Source: Desulfobacteraceae bacterium (lineage in GTDB: Bacteria > Desulfobacterota > DSM-4660 > Desulfatiglandales > Desulfatiglandaceae). From it: 10,083 nucleotides of DNA. This document shows, piece by piece, positions 1 through 5,821 of the stretch. Location: assembly GCA_030597505.1 (NCBI GenBank), contig JAUVRS010000069.1:1-10083 (forward strand), given 5' to 3'. Both the position numbers and the translations under genes were made by a program. Position 1 is the first letter of the stretch, and every line of letters starts with the position of its first letter. The notes beneath the pieces were generated by a model. That model saw nothing but the letters and a program-made list of their open reading frames with translations, was not told the DNA's origin and searched no databases.

Positions 1-1512
1 AATGCAAGGCATCACGAAACCCGGGTGGCCCTCGTCGAGAATGGGATTGTTGTAGAACTTCCCATAGAGAGAAAAACAGGGCAGAAATTGCTCGGAAATA
101 TTTACAGGGGAAAAGTCGTAAGAGTTTTGCCGGGTATGCAGGCCGCGTTTGTAGATATCGGTCTTGACCGGACCGCCTTTCTTTATGTATCGGATGTCTA
201 TAGGGATTTTTCAGACCTTGAAAAACTGATGCTTGAAGATTCTAAAGCCGACGAAGACCCGGAGTTTTTGGGAGTCAAGGCCACAGAACGGGATCACGTT
301 AAGGATATCTCATTTCAGATAGAAGACCTGCTCCACGAAGGACAGACCCTTATGGTCCAAGTCGGAAAAGAACCATTTGGCAATAAAGGTGCTCGTCTGA
401 CCTGTCACATCTCACTGCCCGGAAGACACCTTGTGCTTATGCCCACCGTAAATCATATCGGAGTCTCCCGGAGGATTGAAAACAAAGAAGAAAGGGAAAG
501 ATTAAAACAGATTATAGAAGAAATAAGACCAAACGATTTCGGTTTTATAGCCAGAACTGTTGCCGAAGGGGCCTCAAAAGAAAAACTGGAACCTGAGATG
601 AATTTTCTCTTAAAACTTTGGGACACCATCCAAAATGACATGGGAAAGGGGACGAATCCAGCCCTTCTTTACAAAGATCTATCAATCGTCCTACGCGCAG
701 TGAGGGATCTATTCACACGGGAGGTGGATCGGTTGATCATCGACTCACGCGAAGAATACAAAAATATTATGGCATTTATCGAAACCTTTGCCCCACGCTT
801 AGAATATTCCGTGGAACTCTACGAAGGGACTGACCCGATTTTTGACGCCTTTGGCATTGAATTGGAAATTTCTCGCGCCCTCGGAAACAAGATATGGCTA
901 AAATCGGGGGGATATATTGTTATTGAAAGGACCGAGGCCCTCACGGCCATCGATGTGAATACCGGAAGCTATGTGGGTAAAAGGAACCTTGAGGAAACAA
1001 TCCTGAAGACTAATCTGGAAGCAGTTAAAGAGATTGGGTATCAGTTGCGTTTCAGAAACCTGGGAGGCCTGATTGTCACAGATTTTATAGACATGGAAAA
1101 ACTCTCAAATCGAACACGGGTCTTCGCTGCCCTCAGGGAGGCCTTCAGCAGGGACAAGGCAAAAACCAACATTCTCCCAATGTCAGATCTGGGGCTAATT
1201 GAAATGACACGAAAAAGAACACGGGCAAGCTTGAGCGAATTGCACTCTGAACCTTGTTTTTACTGTGAAGGGAGGGGTACCCTCAAATCCAAAGAAGCCA
1301 TTTGTTATGAAATATTCAGGGATCTGGAAAGAGAATCTATCGTCGGTGAAGAAGGCGGTCATGCCTATATAATGGTAAATCCGGAGGTTGATCATGTTCT
1401 GAGGGAGGAGGAACAGGAGTCAATAATAGACTTGGAAAAGAGACTGGGAAAGCGGATTACCATTATTGCCAAAAAGAACTTTCACATGGAGCAGTATGAA
1501 ATAGCTGGTTAG
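1..1512 (+). CDS. rng: Ribonuclease E/G family endoribonuclease, 5'-truncated by the window edge
   Basis: This is a single-strand endoribonuclease of the RNase E/G family, acting in the cytoplasm in rRNA processing and mRNA decay. The reading frame is open from base 1, and the eight residues before the first GTG (base 25) end in HHETRVALVENG, which fits the N-terminal strand of the family (compare SETRVAYIDGG of RNase G). The true start is therefore outside the window and the GTG is not the start. The S1 domain (GNIYRGKVVRVLPGMQAAFVDIGLD, split here as GNIYRGKVVRV and LPGMQAAFVDIGLD) lies at about 82-165 and carries an acidic insertion after SDVY. The two metal-binding aspartates of the DNase I-like fold are Asp at 952-954 (LTAIDVNTGS) and Asp at 1081-1083 (TDFIDM), exactly 43 codons apart as in E. 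coli RNase E D303/D346. The zinc-link is CFYC at 1255-1266. At about 503 visible residues with no long C-terminal scaffold it is RNase G-like in size. The stop TAG overlaps the edge of a palindromic element. Confidence 0.95.
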   Translation, partial: NARHHETRVALVENGIVVELPIERKTGQKLLGNIYRGKVVRVLPGMQAAFVDIGLDRTAFLYVSDVYRDFSDLEKLMLEDSKADEDPEFLGVKATERDHVKDISFQIEDLLHEGQTLMVQVGKEPFGNKGARLTCHISLPGRHLVLMPTVNHIGVSRRIENKEERERLKQIIEEIRPNDFGFIARTVAEGASKEKLEPEMNFLLKLWDTIQNDMGKGTNPALLYKDLSIVLRAVRDLFTREVDRLIIDSREEYKNIMAFIETFAPRLEYSVELYEGTDPIFDAFGIELEISRALGNKIWLKSGGYIVIERTEALTAIDVNTGSYVGKRNLEETILKTNLEAVKEIGYQLRFRNLGGLIVTDFIDMEKLSNRTRVFAALREAFSRDKAKTNILPMSDLGLIEMTRKRTRASLSELHSEPCFYCEGRGTLKSKEAICYEIFRDLERESIVGEEGGHAYIMVNPEVDHVLREEEQESIIDLEKRLGKRITIIAKKNFHMEQYEIAG

Positions 1513-1655
1513 TGTCCATTCAGAAATGAGATAGTTTTTGCAAGGTCAAGGAAGATAAGGATTTTAACCATAGGAATACATTGAAGTATTTCGAGGATTA
1601 AAATCCTTATCTGACGCAGATATTGTGAAAAATAACCATTTATGGATGGGCACTA
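1510..1655. repeat. 146-nt imperfect palindrome with TA ends (MITE-like or convergent-gene hairpin)
   Basis: A nested inverted repeat fills the gap between two convergent genes. Outer arms 1510-1528 and 1637-1655 match at 16 of 19 positions, and two of the three mismatches are G-U compatible. Inner arms 1553-1567 (agataaggattttaa) and 1598-1612 are a perfect 15-nt inverted repeat. The 30-nt centre holds a small hairpin, aatac-attgaa-gtatt (1575-1590). The two halves, 1511-1567 and 1598-1654, are both 57 nt. The element begins with TAGTG and ends with CACTA, so a TA dinucleotide lies at each edge, as in elements that insert at and duplicate TA. No U-run follows the arms, so it is not a classical intrinsic terminator. 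It encodes nothing. Its status as a mobile repeat is inferred; only the symmetry is seen. Confidence 0.7.
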
Positions 1656-1656
1656 T

Positions 1657-1884
1657 TTAACGTTTCTTGTGTTTCTTTTTGAACTCTCCCAAACGCTCTT
1701 CTATCTGCCTTATTGTGTAGGCCTTTTTGCACTCGGTGCATTCATATGTTTCCTCTTTAAGCCTCTCATAAATGAGATCATCGGAAAAATTTACCCCATG
1801 GAATCGGAGAGAAAAATTAAAGACAAGGCTAAATTTTTTGTTTGAACAGCTATCACATACAAAATAATCCTGGATTTCATTCAT
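1657..1884 (-). CDS. Small zinc-ribbon-like protein, 75 aa, unknown function
   Basis: I do not recognise a named family. Two CxxC pairs (Cys10/Cys13 in CDSC and Cys49/Cys52 in CTEC) are separated by 35 residues and suggest a single zinc-ribbon fold. The C-terminus is strongly basic (EFKKKHKKR), which could contact nucleic acid. The frame is open for another 31 codons upstream, but the ATG at 1884 is preceded by GGAGG with an 8-nt spacer (cttggaggaattgtgg), and the extra residues look non-coding, so this start is preferred. It converges on the RNase E/G gene with only the palindromic element between the stop codons. A weak promoter-like pair, TTGTAA then TATAAA 15 nt apart, lies about 140 nt upstream on the minus strand. 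The Cys pairs, the clear ribosome binding site and the plausible composition argue for a real gene. Confidence 0.72.
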   Translation of the reverse strand: MNEIQDYFVCDSCSNKKFSLVFNFSLRFHGVNFSDDLIYERLKEETYECTECKKAYTIRQIEERLGEFKKKHKKR

Positions 1885-2243
1885 CCACAATTCCTCCAAG
1901 GGCAGGTGCGCTGGCGGTTTTCCCGGGGAAAGATTTATTACCAAGAGCGGGCGTGAAGGCCTCTTTATTGACTGCAAGAAGATACAATAACATCAAAGGC
2001 TCCAGTGTTTCGGCTTTTATAATGTTTTATGGTCTTTTACAACTTTTTTTTGAAAATGGAGACATTTTGGAGACATTTTTTTGAATGAGTAACGCAGTTT
2101 CCGGGGATAGCCTGATCAGTGAACGGTAGTTTTCCTGGACCGTTTTCCCCGGGCCCCACCAGACCCCGGCAGAAGCCGGTTTGCCATCAGGAAAGGAAAA
2201 AAAGAGAAAAGAGAAAGAGTAACTTTTTGCGTAGGCCCTAAGT
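1885..2243. other. Intergenic region without a convincing gene (359 nt)
   Basis: This stretch lies between the zinc-ribbon gene and mscS, both on the minus strand. It holds a tandem 11-nt repeat (ggagacatttt at 2058-2068 and 2069-2079), a possible hairpin aacggt/accgtt at about 2122-2144, a GC-rich patch around 2138-2180 with a short perfect stem ccggc-agaa-gccgg, and then a purine-rich tract at about 2190-2220. On the minus strand that tract is a pyrimidine run just downstream of the mscS stop and might help end transcription, but no standard hairpin plus U-run is present. A 76-codon minus-strand frame across it overlaps the end of mscS, has no good ribosome binding site and shows no recognisable domain, so I do not call it. 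Confidence 0.5.
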
Positions 2244-3062
2244 TCATTCCGCTGCACCGGTTGTCATCATGTGAATTGCCTGTTGTGGAAAAGGTATCTC
2301 GATACCGTTTTCATCAAAACTTTCCTTAATTTGACGTGTGAGATCACATTTCACTGACCAGTAATCCCCCCTATTTACCCAAGGGCGGACAACAAAGTTC
2401 ACACTGGAATCAGCTAGCTCCGAGACCGCAATTTGGGGAGCCGGATCGGAAAGTATTCTGCTATCTTCCTTTATCATACCCATCAGAAGGTCATATGCCT
2501 TTTGAATATCGGAAGTGTAGCCGATACCGACCACCATATCGATCCTCCTTGTATCATAAGCGGAGACATTCTTTATTGTGTCCCCAAAAAGTTTACCATT
2601 CGGGACAATTATCTTGATATTGTCAGATGTGGCTAGAACCGTAGTAAATAGCTGAATCTCTTTGACAGTGCCAGCCTGGCCTGCACCCATTATATAATCG
2701 CCTACTTTAAAAGGCCTAAGAACAAGGATCAGTACACCAGCGGCAAAATTAGCAAGTGATCCCTGTAATGCAAACCCCATGGCAAAAGCGGCGGCACCTA
2801 GAACCGCCACAAACGACGCCGTTTGGATACCGAATTTAGCCAATGCTGCAAGCACAGCAAAGGTCAAGGCGAGAGTATAGGTCAGGCTGCCTAGAAAAGA
2901 GGTGATTGACGGATCTACCTTGGATTTTTTCAGTATTCTCCTTACAAACTTACGGCCAACTCCGGCAACAACACGTCCGAGAATAAGAATTATGATGGCG
3001 CCGATGATTTTTAAACCATACGTCGTTACGAAAATGGACAATTGACTACTGGCGTCTTCCAT
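2244..3062 (-). CDS. mscS: Small-conductance mechanosensitive channel MscS
   Basis: This is an inner-membrane channel that opens under membrane tension and releases solutes on osmotic downshock; it works as a homoheptamer. Its 272 residues are close to the 286 of E. coli MscS and it aligns along the whole length. TM1 is at about 15-33, TM2 at about 56-78, and the pore-lining TM3 at about 84-112 with the Ala/Gly-rich stretch VLGAAAFAMGFALQGSLANF typical of the family. The beta domain follows, with the conserved IIVPNGKLFGDTIKN (about 151-165), then the C-terminal alpha/beta domain including SSVNFVVRPWVNRGDYW (219-235). The ATG is preceded by AAAGGGGA with a suitable spacer. The start lies 41 nt after the stop of the upstream kinase-like gene on the same strand, so co-transcription is likely. 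Confidence 0.95.
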   Translation of the reverse strand: MEDASSQLSIFVTTYGLKIIGAIIILILGRVVAGVGRKFVRRILKKSKVDPSITSFLGSLTYTLALTFAVLAALAKFGIQTASFVAVLGAAAFAMGFALQGSLANFAAGVLILVLRPFKVGDYIMGAGQAGTVKEIQLFTTVLATSDNIKIIVPNGKLFGDTIKNVSAYDTRRIDMVVGIGYTSDIQKAYDLLMGMIKEDSRILSDPAPQIAVSELADSSVNFVVRPWVNRGDYWSVKCDLTRQIKESFDENGIEIPFPQQAIHMMTTGAAE

Positions 3063-3103
3063 GATGTTCCCCTTTCATACAAAATATTCAGCTCACTATT
3101 ATT

Positions 3104-3715
3104 TTATGGACAGACCAATTTGCAGACAATATCTACAGCCTTTTCAAGATCTATCTTGCTCATATTTAAAACAAGATCATACAGATGGGGATGATCATAG
3201 TCCTCTTTACCAAATTTTCGATAAAGATTTGTCCGTTTTTTTTCCTCTTTTTCTACTACCTGAATCGCCTCCCTGGGCGAAAGATTGTAGTTCTCCTGCA
3301 TAAATCTGATCCGGTGCGCTTTGTCAGATATCAAAAGCACATGGTAAACATCCTTATTGTCTCTTAAGATATATTGGCTGCCCCTGCCCAAGATGATGCA
3401 ACTTCCTTTCTCTGCGACCTGTCTTATAATCTTATGAAGGAGATCCACATAAATTTCTTCGTCAATATATCCTCGTTTATCGTCAAGAATCCGCTCGATA
3501 TAGGTCCTTGAGACCAATGTGGTTATAAATTTTAGGAATTTCCCACCGGCTTCTTTTTCAAGATTCTCTACAAAGTGGGTGGAAACCTTTGCTCTTGTTG
3601 CAAGCATCTGGATAATTTCATCAACAATAAAAGGACAACCCAATTTCTTTGAAATCATTTCACCCAGGGTTTTTCCGCCGGCGCCAAACTGTCTGGAAAT
3701 TGTGATAACTGCCAT
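3104..3715 (-). CDS. Cytidylate kinase-like P-loop protein
   Basis: This matches the cytidylate-kinase-like family: a P-loop NTPase related to CMP kinase whose real phosphate acceptor is usually unknown. The N-terminus VITISRQFGAGGKTLGEMI (residues 3-21) is the Walker A region, with GAGGKT at 11-16. GRGSQYIL (110-117) is the other typical signature, and a basic, lid-like segment follows (EKEEKKRTNLYRKFGK, 155-170). At 203 residues it is near the usual length of the family. It starts at an ATG with a near-perfect AAAGGAGG ribosome binding site 4-5 nt upstream. It is probably the first gene of a transcript continuing into mscS; the 58-aa zinc-ribbon gene lies 149 nt upstream on the same strand. 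It should not be taken as the housekeeping Cmk without evidence. Confidence 0.88.
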   Translation of the reverse strand: MAVITISRQFGAGGKTLGEMISKKLGCPFIVDEIIQMLATRAKVSTHFVENLEKEAGGKFLKFITTLVSRTYIERILDDKRGYIDEEIYVDLLHKIIRQVAEKGSCIILGRGSQYILRDNKDVYHVLLISDKAHRIRFMQENYNLSPREAIQVVEKEEKKRTNLYRKFGKEDYDHPHLYDLVLNMSKIDLEKAVDIVCKLVCP

Positions 3716-3785
3716 ATCTCCTCCTTTCAGCCGAATTTCAACAGGACTAAAAAATCAATTGTTGAAAATGAGAGAATTTACCATG

Positions 3786-3813
3786 AATATTCGATCGTGT
3801 GAACCACTCTCAA
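3786..3813 (-). promoter_or_regulatory. Possible sigma-70-type promoter for the kinase-mscS transcript
   Basis: On the minus strand, TTGAGA (3808-3813, five of six to TTGACA) is followed after 16 nt by AATATT (3786-3791, four of six to TATAAT). Initiation would give a leader of about 65 nt. A 7-nt inverted repeat (tttcaac/gttgaaa) lies in that leader. The assignment rests on motif and position only. Confidence 0.35.
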
Positions 3814-3864
3814 GAAAAGGAATCAACACAAATCCATTTGTTGCTTTTTGACCGAATTGAACAA

Positions 3865-4041
3865 TCAACCCGGAACAGTAAACCCAATATCAAATACCGT
3901 GTGACAGCTCGGACAGATAAAAAACCATTTGGTCACATTGTCCTCCTTCTTAAACATGCTGTGAAACCCGTCCTTGTATTCACATACAGGACATTGCTTA
4001 AACTCCTCCCGCATTTCGATCGGTTTTACTTCGTAATCCAT
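3865..4041 (-). CDS. 58-aa zinc-ribbon protein, unknown function
   Basis: This short gene reads MDYEVKPIEM at the start and ends in DIGFTVPG. Two CxxC pairs, Cys17/Cys20 (CPVC) and Cys43/Cys46 (CPSC), are spaced 22 residues apart and form a typical single zinc ribbon. Between them lie an acidic/basic stretch and KWFFICPSC, where the aromatic strand before the second knuckle is usual for such folds. The ATG at 4041 is preceded by GGAGG with a 6-nt spacer (ggaggtattga). It lies upstream of the kinase and mscS on the same strand, 149 nt from the kinase start, and could share their transcript. I do not recognise a named family; a small DNA/RNA-binding or metal-binding protein is plausible. The Cys pattern together with the strong ribosome binding site makes it a likely real gene. 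Confidence 0.75.
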   Translation of the reverse strand: MDYEVKPIEMREEFKQCPVCEYKDGFHSMFKKEDNVTKWFFICPSCHTVFDIGFTVPG

Positions 4042-4059
4042 TCAATACCTCCGAAGGTA

Positions 4060-4199
4060 GTTAAATCAGCAGCTCCTGGCAGAGCCAAAAAGGTTAAATA
4101 ATAGCAAGTTAGGCAAAGTTTGAGGATCCTTTTTCGTGCCTGAGTACCCAACGGTCTCCCAGGGCCACGTCATTTAAGCTGATAACCTGCTGATTTAAC
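4060..4199. repeat. Inverted-repeat element with perfect 13-nt terminal arms
   Basis: Gttaaatcagcag (4060-4072) is repeated as its exact complement, ctgctgatttaac (4187-4199), enclosing 114 nt. The interior has no coding signal; the frame crossing it continues into the next repeat. Total length is 140 nt, in the range of miniature inverted-repeat elements. I see no clear target-site duplication. It lies just upstream of the 58-aa zinc-ribbon gene, only 18 nt from its start codon, so one arm falls in that gene's leader. Confidence 0.5.
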
Positions 4200-4230
4200 G
4201 AGAATTGTTTGCTTATGCGATTTTTTATAA

Positions 4231-4397
4231 ATTCGAAGCACGAAGCACGAAATCCGAAACAAATACGAATGACCAAAACCCAAAATTCTAAAAGTGATGA
4301 GCACGGCAGATATTGGATAACTGTCTGAAATGTTTTGGTCATTTGATATTCGAAATTAGACATTGTTTCGAGTTTCGATATTCGGATTTCGGATTTT
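4231..4397. repeat. Imperfect inverted repeat rich in CGAA motifs
   Basis: Two AT-rich arms face each other. The inner ends are a perfect 11-nt inverted repeat, atgaccaaaac (4269-4279) and gttttggtcat (4332-4342). The outer parts are built from recurring CGAA (left: cgaagca, cgaagca, cgaaatc, cgaaaca) or its complement TTCG (right: ttcgaa, tttcgag, tttcgat, ttcgga, ttcgga). A 255-nt minus-strand frame across it is a by-product of this composition. The 80 nt between it and the aminotransferase stop (4398-4477) hold a weak gacgt/acgtc stem and nothing else I can name. The element looks like a dispersed intergenic repeat, which a genome-wide comparison would confirm or reject. Confidence 0.55.
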
Positions 4398-4477
4398 GAG
4401 GTCCCCAGAAACTCCTAATACTAACGATTTATCACCGACTTTGACGTTTCCCTGAATGACGTCCCTCTGTCTTTTAC

Positions 4478-5392
4478 TCAAAGTCTTTTAATATAATCTA
4501 TGGTTGTAGTCCATTGATCCTCATTATGGGCTTCCCAGTAGTGCTCACGAATCAACAGTGTAATTTCACCTGGCTTTCCGGTTCCAATGGGGTTACCGTT
4601 GATCTTGCCAACAGGCATAACTCCCCCTGCCGTACTAGTAATAAACACCTCCTTGGCTTCTTTGAGAACATTGGCACCAAACTCGGTGAGTTTTGTTGGA
4701 ATACCTAGTTTTTCAGCCAACTCAAGAACGGTTCGGCGTGTGATGCCCTCAAGCACACCAATATTTGGTGTAAAAAGCCTACCTTTATAGTAAGCGAAAA
4801 CATTAAAGCCGGGACCTTCGGTGATGTGGCCATCAGAGTCCAACAGCACGGCCGTGTAACCACCCCGGTCATATGCTTCGAAAATCCCTCTGGTTAGGTC
4901 TCCCCAATGAAAATTCTTGATTGTCGGGTCGACTGCATTAGTCGGAATCCGAATAACGTTTTCAGCAATAACGAGATCTATTCCCAGTTTTTGGATCTCT
5001 GGTTTGACGATCCATACATAGGGAATGGCGTAGGCATAGAATTTGTTACGAAAACGTCTAGGATCACGAGACCCATGTTCATCGATTCCCCGTGACATGA
5101 TCATTTCAACGTAAGCGTTGCGGATGCCGGATCGGCGGACACATTCGAATAATATCTCCCGCATTTCGTCCTTGCTAAGGTTCGGTTTCATTCGCAAGCG
5201 ATTCCATCCCTTTTCAAAACGATCGAGATGGTCTTTGAGCCGAAAAAATTTACCGTCCCAAACCGCCACTACATCATAGGTCACGTCCGACCGCACGAAG
5301 CCCGTGTCAATGATCGGAATGCGTGCCTCAGCGATTGGAAAAGATTCTTCATCAATAAATGCACACCCGTCTGCAAACAGATCATCGGCCAT
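4478..5392 (-). CDS. Class IV PLP-dependent aminotransferase (branched-chain / D-amino-acid type)
   Basis: This is a fold-type IV PLP enzyme, the class containing branched-chain aminotransferase IlvE, D-amino-acid transaminase and aminodeoxychorismate lyase. Its 304 residues are the usual length. By eye, the Schiff-base lysine is Lys159 in PTIKNFHWGDLTRG, and the class signature follows as AVLLDSDGHITEGPGFNVF (181-199) with Glu192. The phosphate-binding GVLEGITRRTVLELA (212-226) and TSTAGGVMPV (252-261) are also typical. IlvE-like transamination of branched-chain substrates is the default guess, but EGPGFNVF also occurs in other subfamilies, so the substrate is open. The ATG at 5392 has AAAGGAG 6 nt upstream; a longer frame back to 5500 runs antisense through an integrase relic and is rejected. 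No strong terminator follows. Confidence 0.9.
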   Translation of the reverse strand: MADDLFADGCAFIDEESFPIAEARIPIIDTGFVRSDVTYDVVAVWDGKFFRLKDHLDRFEKGWNRLRMKPNLSKDEMREILFECVRRSGIRNAYVEMIMSRGIDEHGSRDPRRFRNKFYAYAIPYVWIVKPEIQKLGIDLVIAENVIRIPTNAVDPTIKNFHWGDLTRGIFEAYDRGGYTAVLLDSDGHITEGPGFNVFAYYKGRLFTPNIGVLEGITRRTVLELAEKLGIPTKLTEFGANVLKEAKEVFITSTAGGVMPVGKINGNPIGTGKPGEITLLIREHYWEAHNEDQWTTTIDYIKRL

Positions 5393-5446
5393 TGCAATCT
5401 CCTTTGGAATATTTGGTGTTTGTTTTTCGCCTTTTTTATCCCTCCG

Positions 5447-5649
5447 CTTCTGATTGACCAGGGAAAGCATTCGAAGTATATACAATTGCAGATGGGACAC
5501 CTTCCATCAACGTCACCATGGACACATACAGGCATCTGATGAACACGGTAAATAGGGAGCCGGCAAAGAAACTGGATTCAGCGGTGTTTAAAAAAAGTGG
5601 AGACAAAACAAAGACATTTTCAAAAAAGGAAAAGTGGAACATGGGATAA
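5447..5649 (+). pseudogene. Tyrosine integrase C-terminal relic, frameshifted
   Basis: This is the degraded end of a phage-type tyrosine recombinase. From 5447 one frame reads LLIDQGKHSKYIQLQMGH, which fits the region after the RHTFA motif, up to and including the active-site His of the LGH motif (codon 5498-5500). Only two bases (5501-5502) stand where a codon should be. In the next frame SINVTMDTYRHLM follows, giving the expected continuation with the nucleophilic Tyr at 5527-5529, then a lysine-rich tail ending at TAA 5647-5649. A single-base deletion therefore breaks the gene, and everything before the Arg-His-x-x-Arg region is missing. The relic points at the 3' end of the tRNA-Thr gene 18 nt away, the standard place for an integrase beside its attachment site. 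It is antisense to the aminotransferase leader. Confidence 0.85.
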
Positions 5650-5667
5650 GTTATTGATTTTATTGGA

Positions 5668-5740
5668 GCCACCGTGCGGAGTCGAACCGCAGACATCCTC
5701 ATTACGAGTGAGGTGCTCTACCCAGCTGAGCTACGGTGGC
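5668..5740 (-). tRNA. tRNA-Thr (anticodon CGT)
   Basis: The minus strand folds as a complete cloverleaf of 73 nt plus discriminator base. Acceptor GCCACCG pairs with CGGTGGC; the D arm is GCTC-AGCTGGGTA-GAGC; the anticodon arm is CCTCA-CTCGTAA-TGAGG with anticodon CGT, reading ACG; the variable loop is ATGTC; the T arm is TGCGG-TTCGACT-CCGCA. The discriminator is T (5667) and CCA is not encoded, so it must be added after transcription. The 3' half is the likely former attachment site for the integrase relic beside it. A good promoter lies upstream at 5760-5788. Confidence 0.96.
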
Positions 5741-5759
5741 TAACATCTAAGCGTCGCTA

Positions 5760-5788
5760 AATATAGATTTTTTTTTCTGTTGTGTCTA
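5760..5788 (-). promoter_or_regulatory. Promoter of the tRNA-Thr gene
   Basis: On the minus strand TAGACA (5783-5788, five of six to TTGACA) and TATATT (5760-5765, five of six to TATAAT) are separated by exactly 17 nt. The -10 box ends 19 nt before the mature tRNA 5' end, leaving a leader of roughly 12 nt. This fits a strong housekeeping-sigma promoter for a stable RNA. Confidence 0.65.
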
Positions 5789-5792
5789 TAAT
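5787..5792 (+). promoter_or_regulatory. Possible -10 box for pyrF
   Basis: TATAAT, a perfect -10 consensus, lies 29 nt before the pyrF start codon. No good -35 is found 16-18 nt upstream (the sequence there is near tagatt followed by a T-run). The box overlaps the -35 of the divergent tRNA promoter by two bases. Confidence 0.4.
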
Positions 5793-5821
5793 TTTTTTCC
5801 AACTATGCTGAGAGGTATTTC

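Noticed and set aside
25..27. GTG as the start of the RNase E/G gene
   Set aside because: The frame is open to base 1 and the residues before it match the conserved N-terminal strand, so the gene enters from outside the window.
1553..1612. Intrinsic terminator for rng
   Set aside because: The 15-nt arms are AT-rich, separated by 30 nt and not followed by a U-run on either strand.
1642..1845. 67-codon plus-strand hydrophobic open frame
   Set aside because: It is the antisense shadow of the 75-aa zinc-ribbon gene, and its start lies inside the palindrome arm.
2027..2257. 76-codon minus-strand open frame
   Set aside because: It overlaps the end of mscS, lacks a ribosome binding site and a domain, and includes the purine-rich tract translated as Phe/Ser runs.
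4109..4363. 84-codon minus-strand open frame
   Set aside because: It runs through the two inverted-repeat elements, has no recognisable domain, and its composition is that of the CGAA repeat.
5393..5500. Longer N-terminus for the aminotransferase (36 extra residues)
   Set aside because: The extra frame is antisense to the integrase relic, and the ATG at 5392 has a strong ribosome binding site at the right distance and begins where the fold normally begins.
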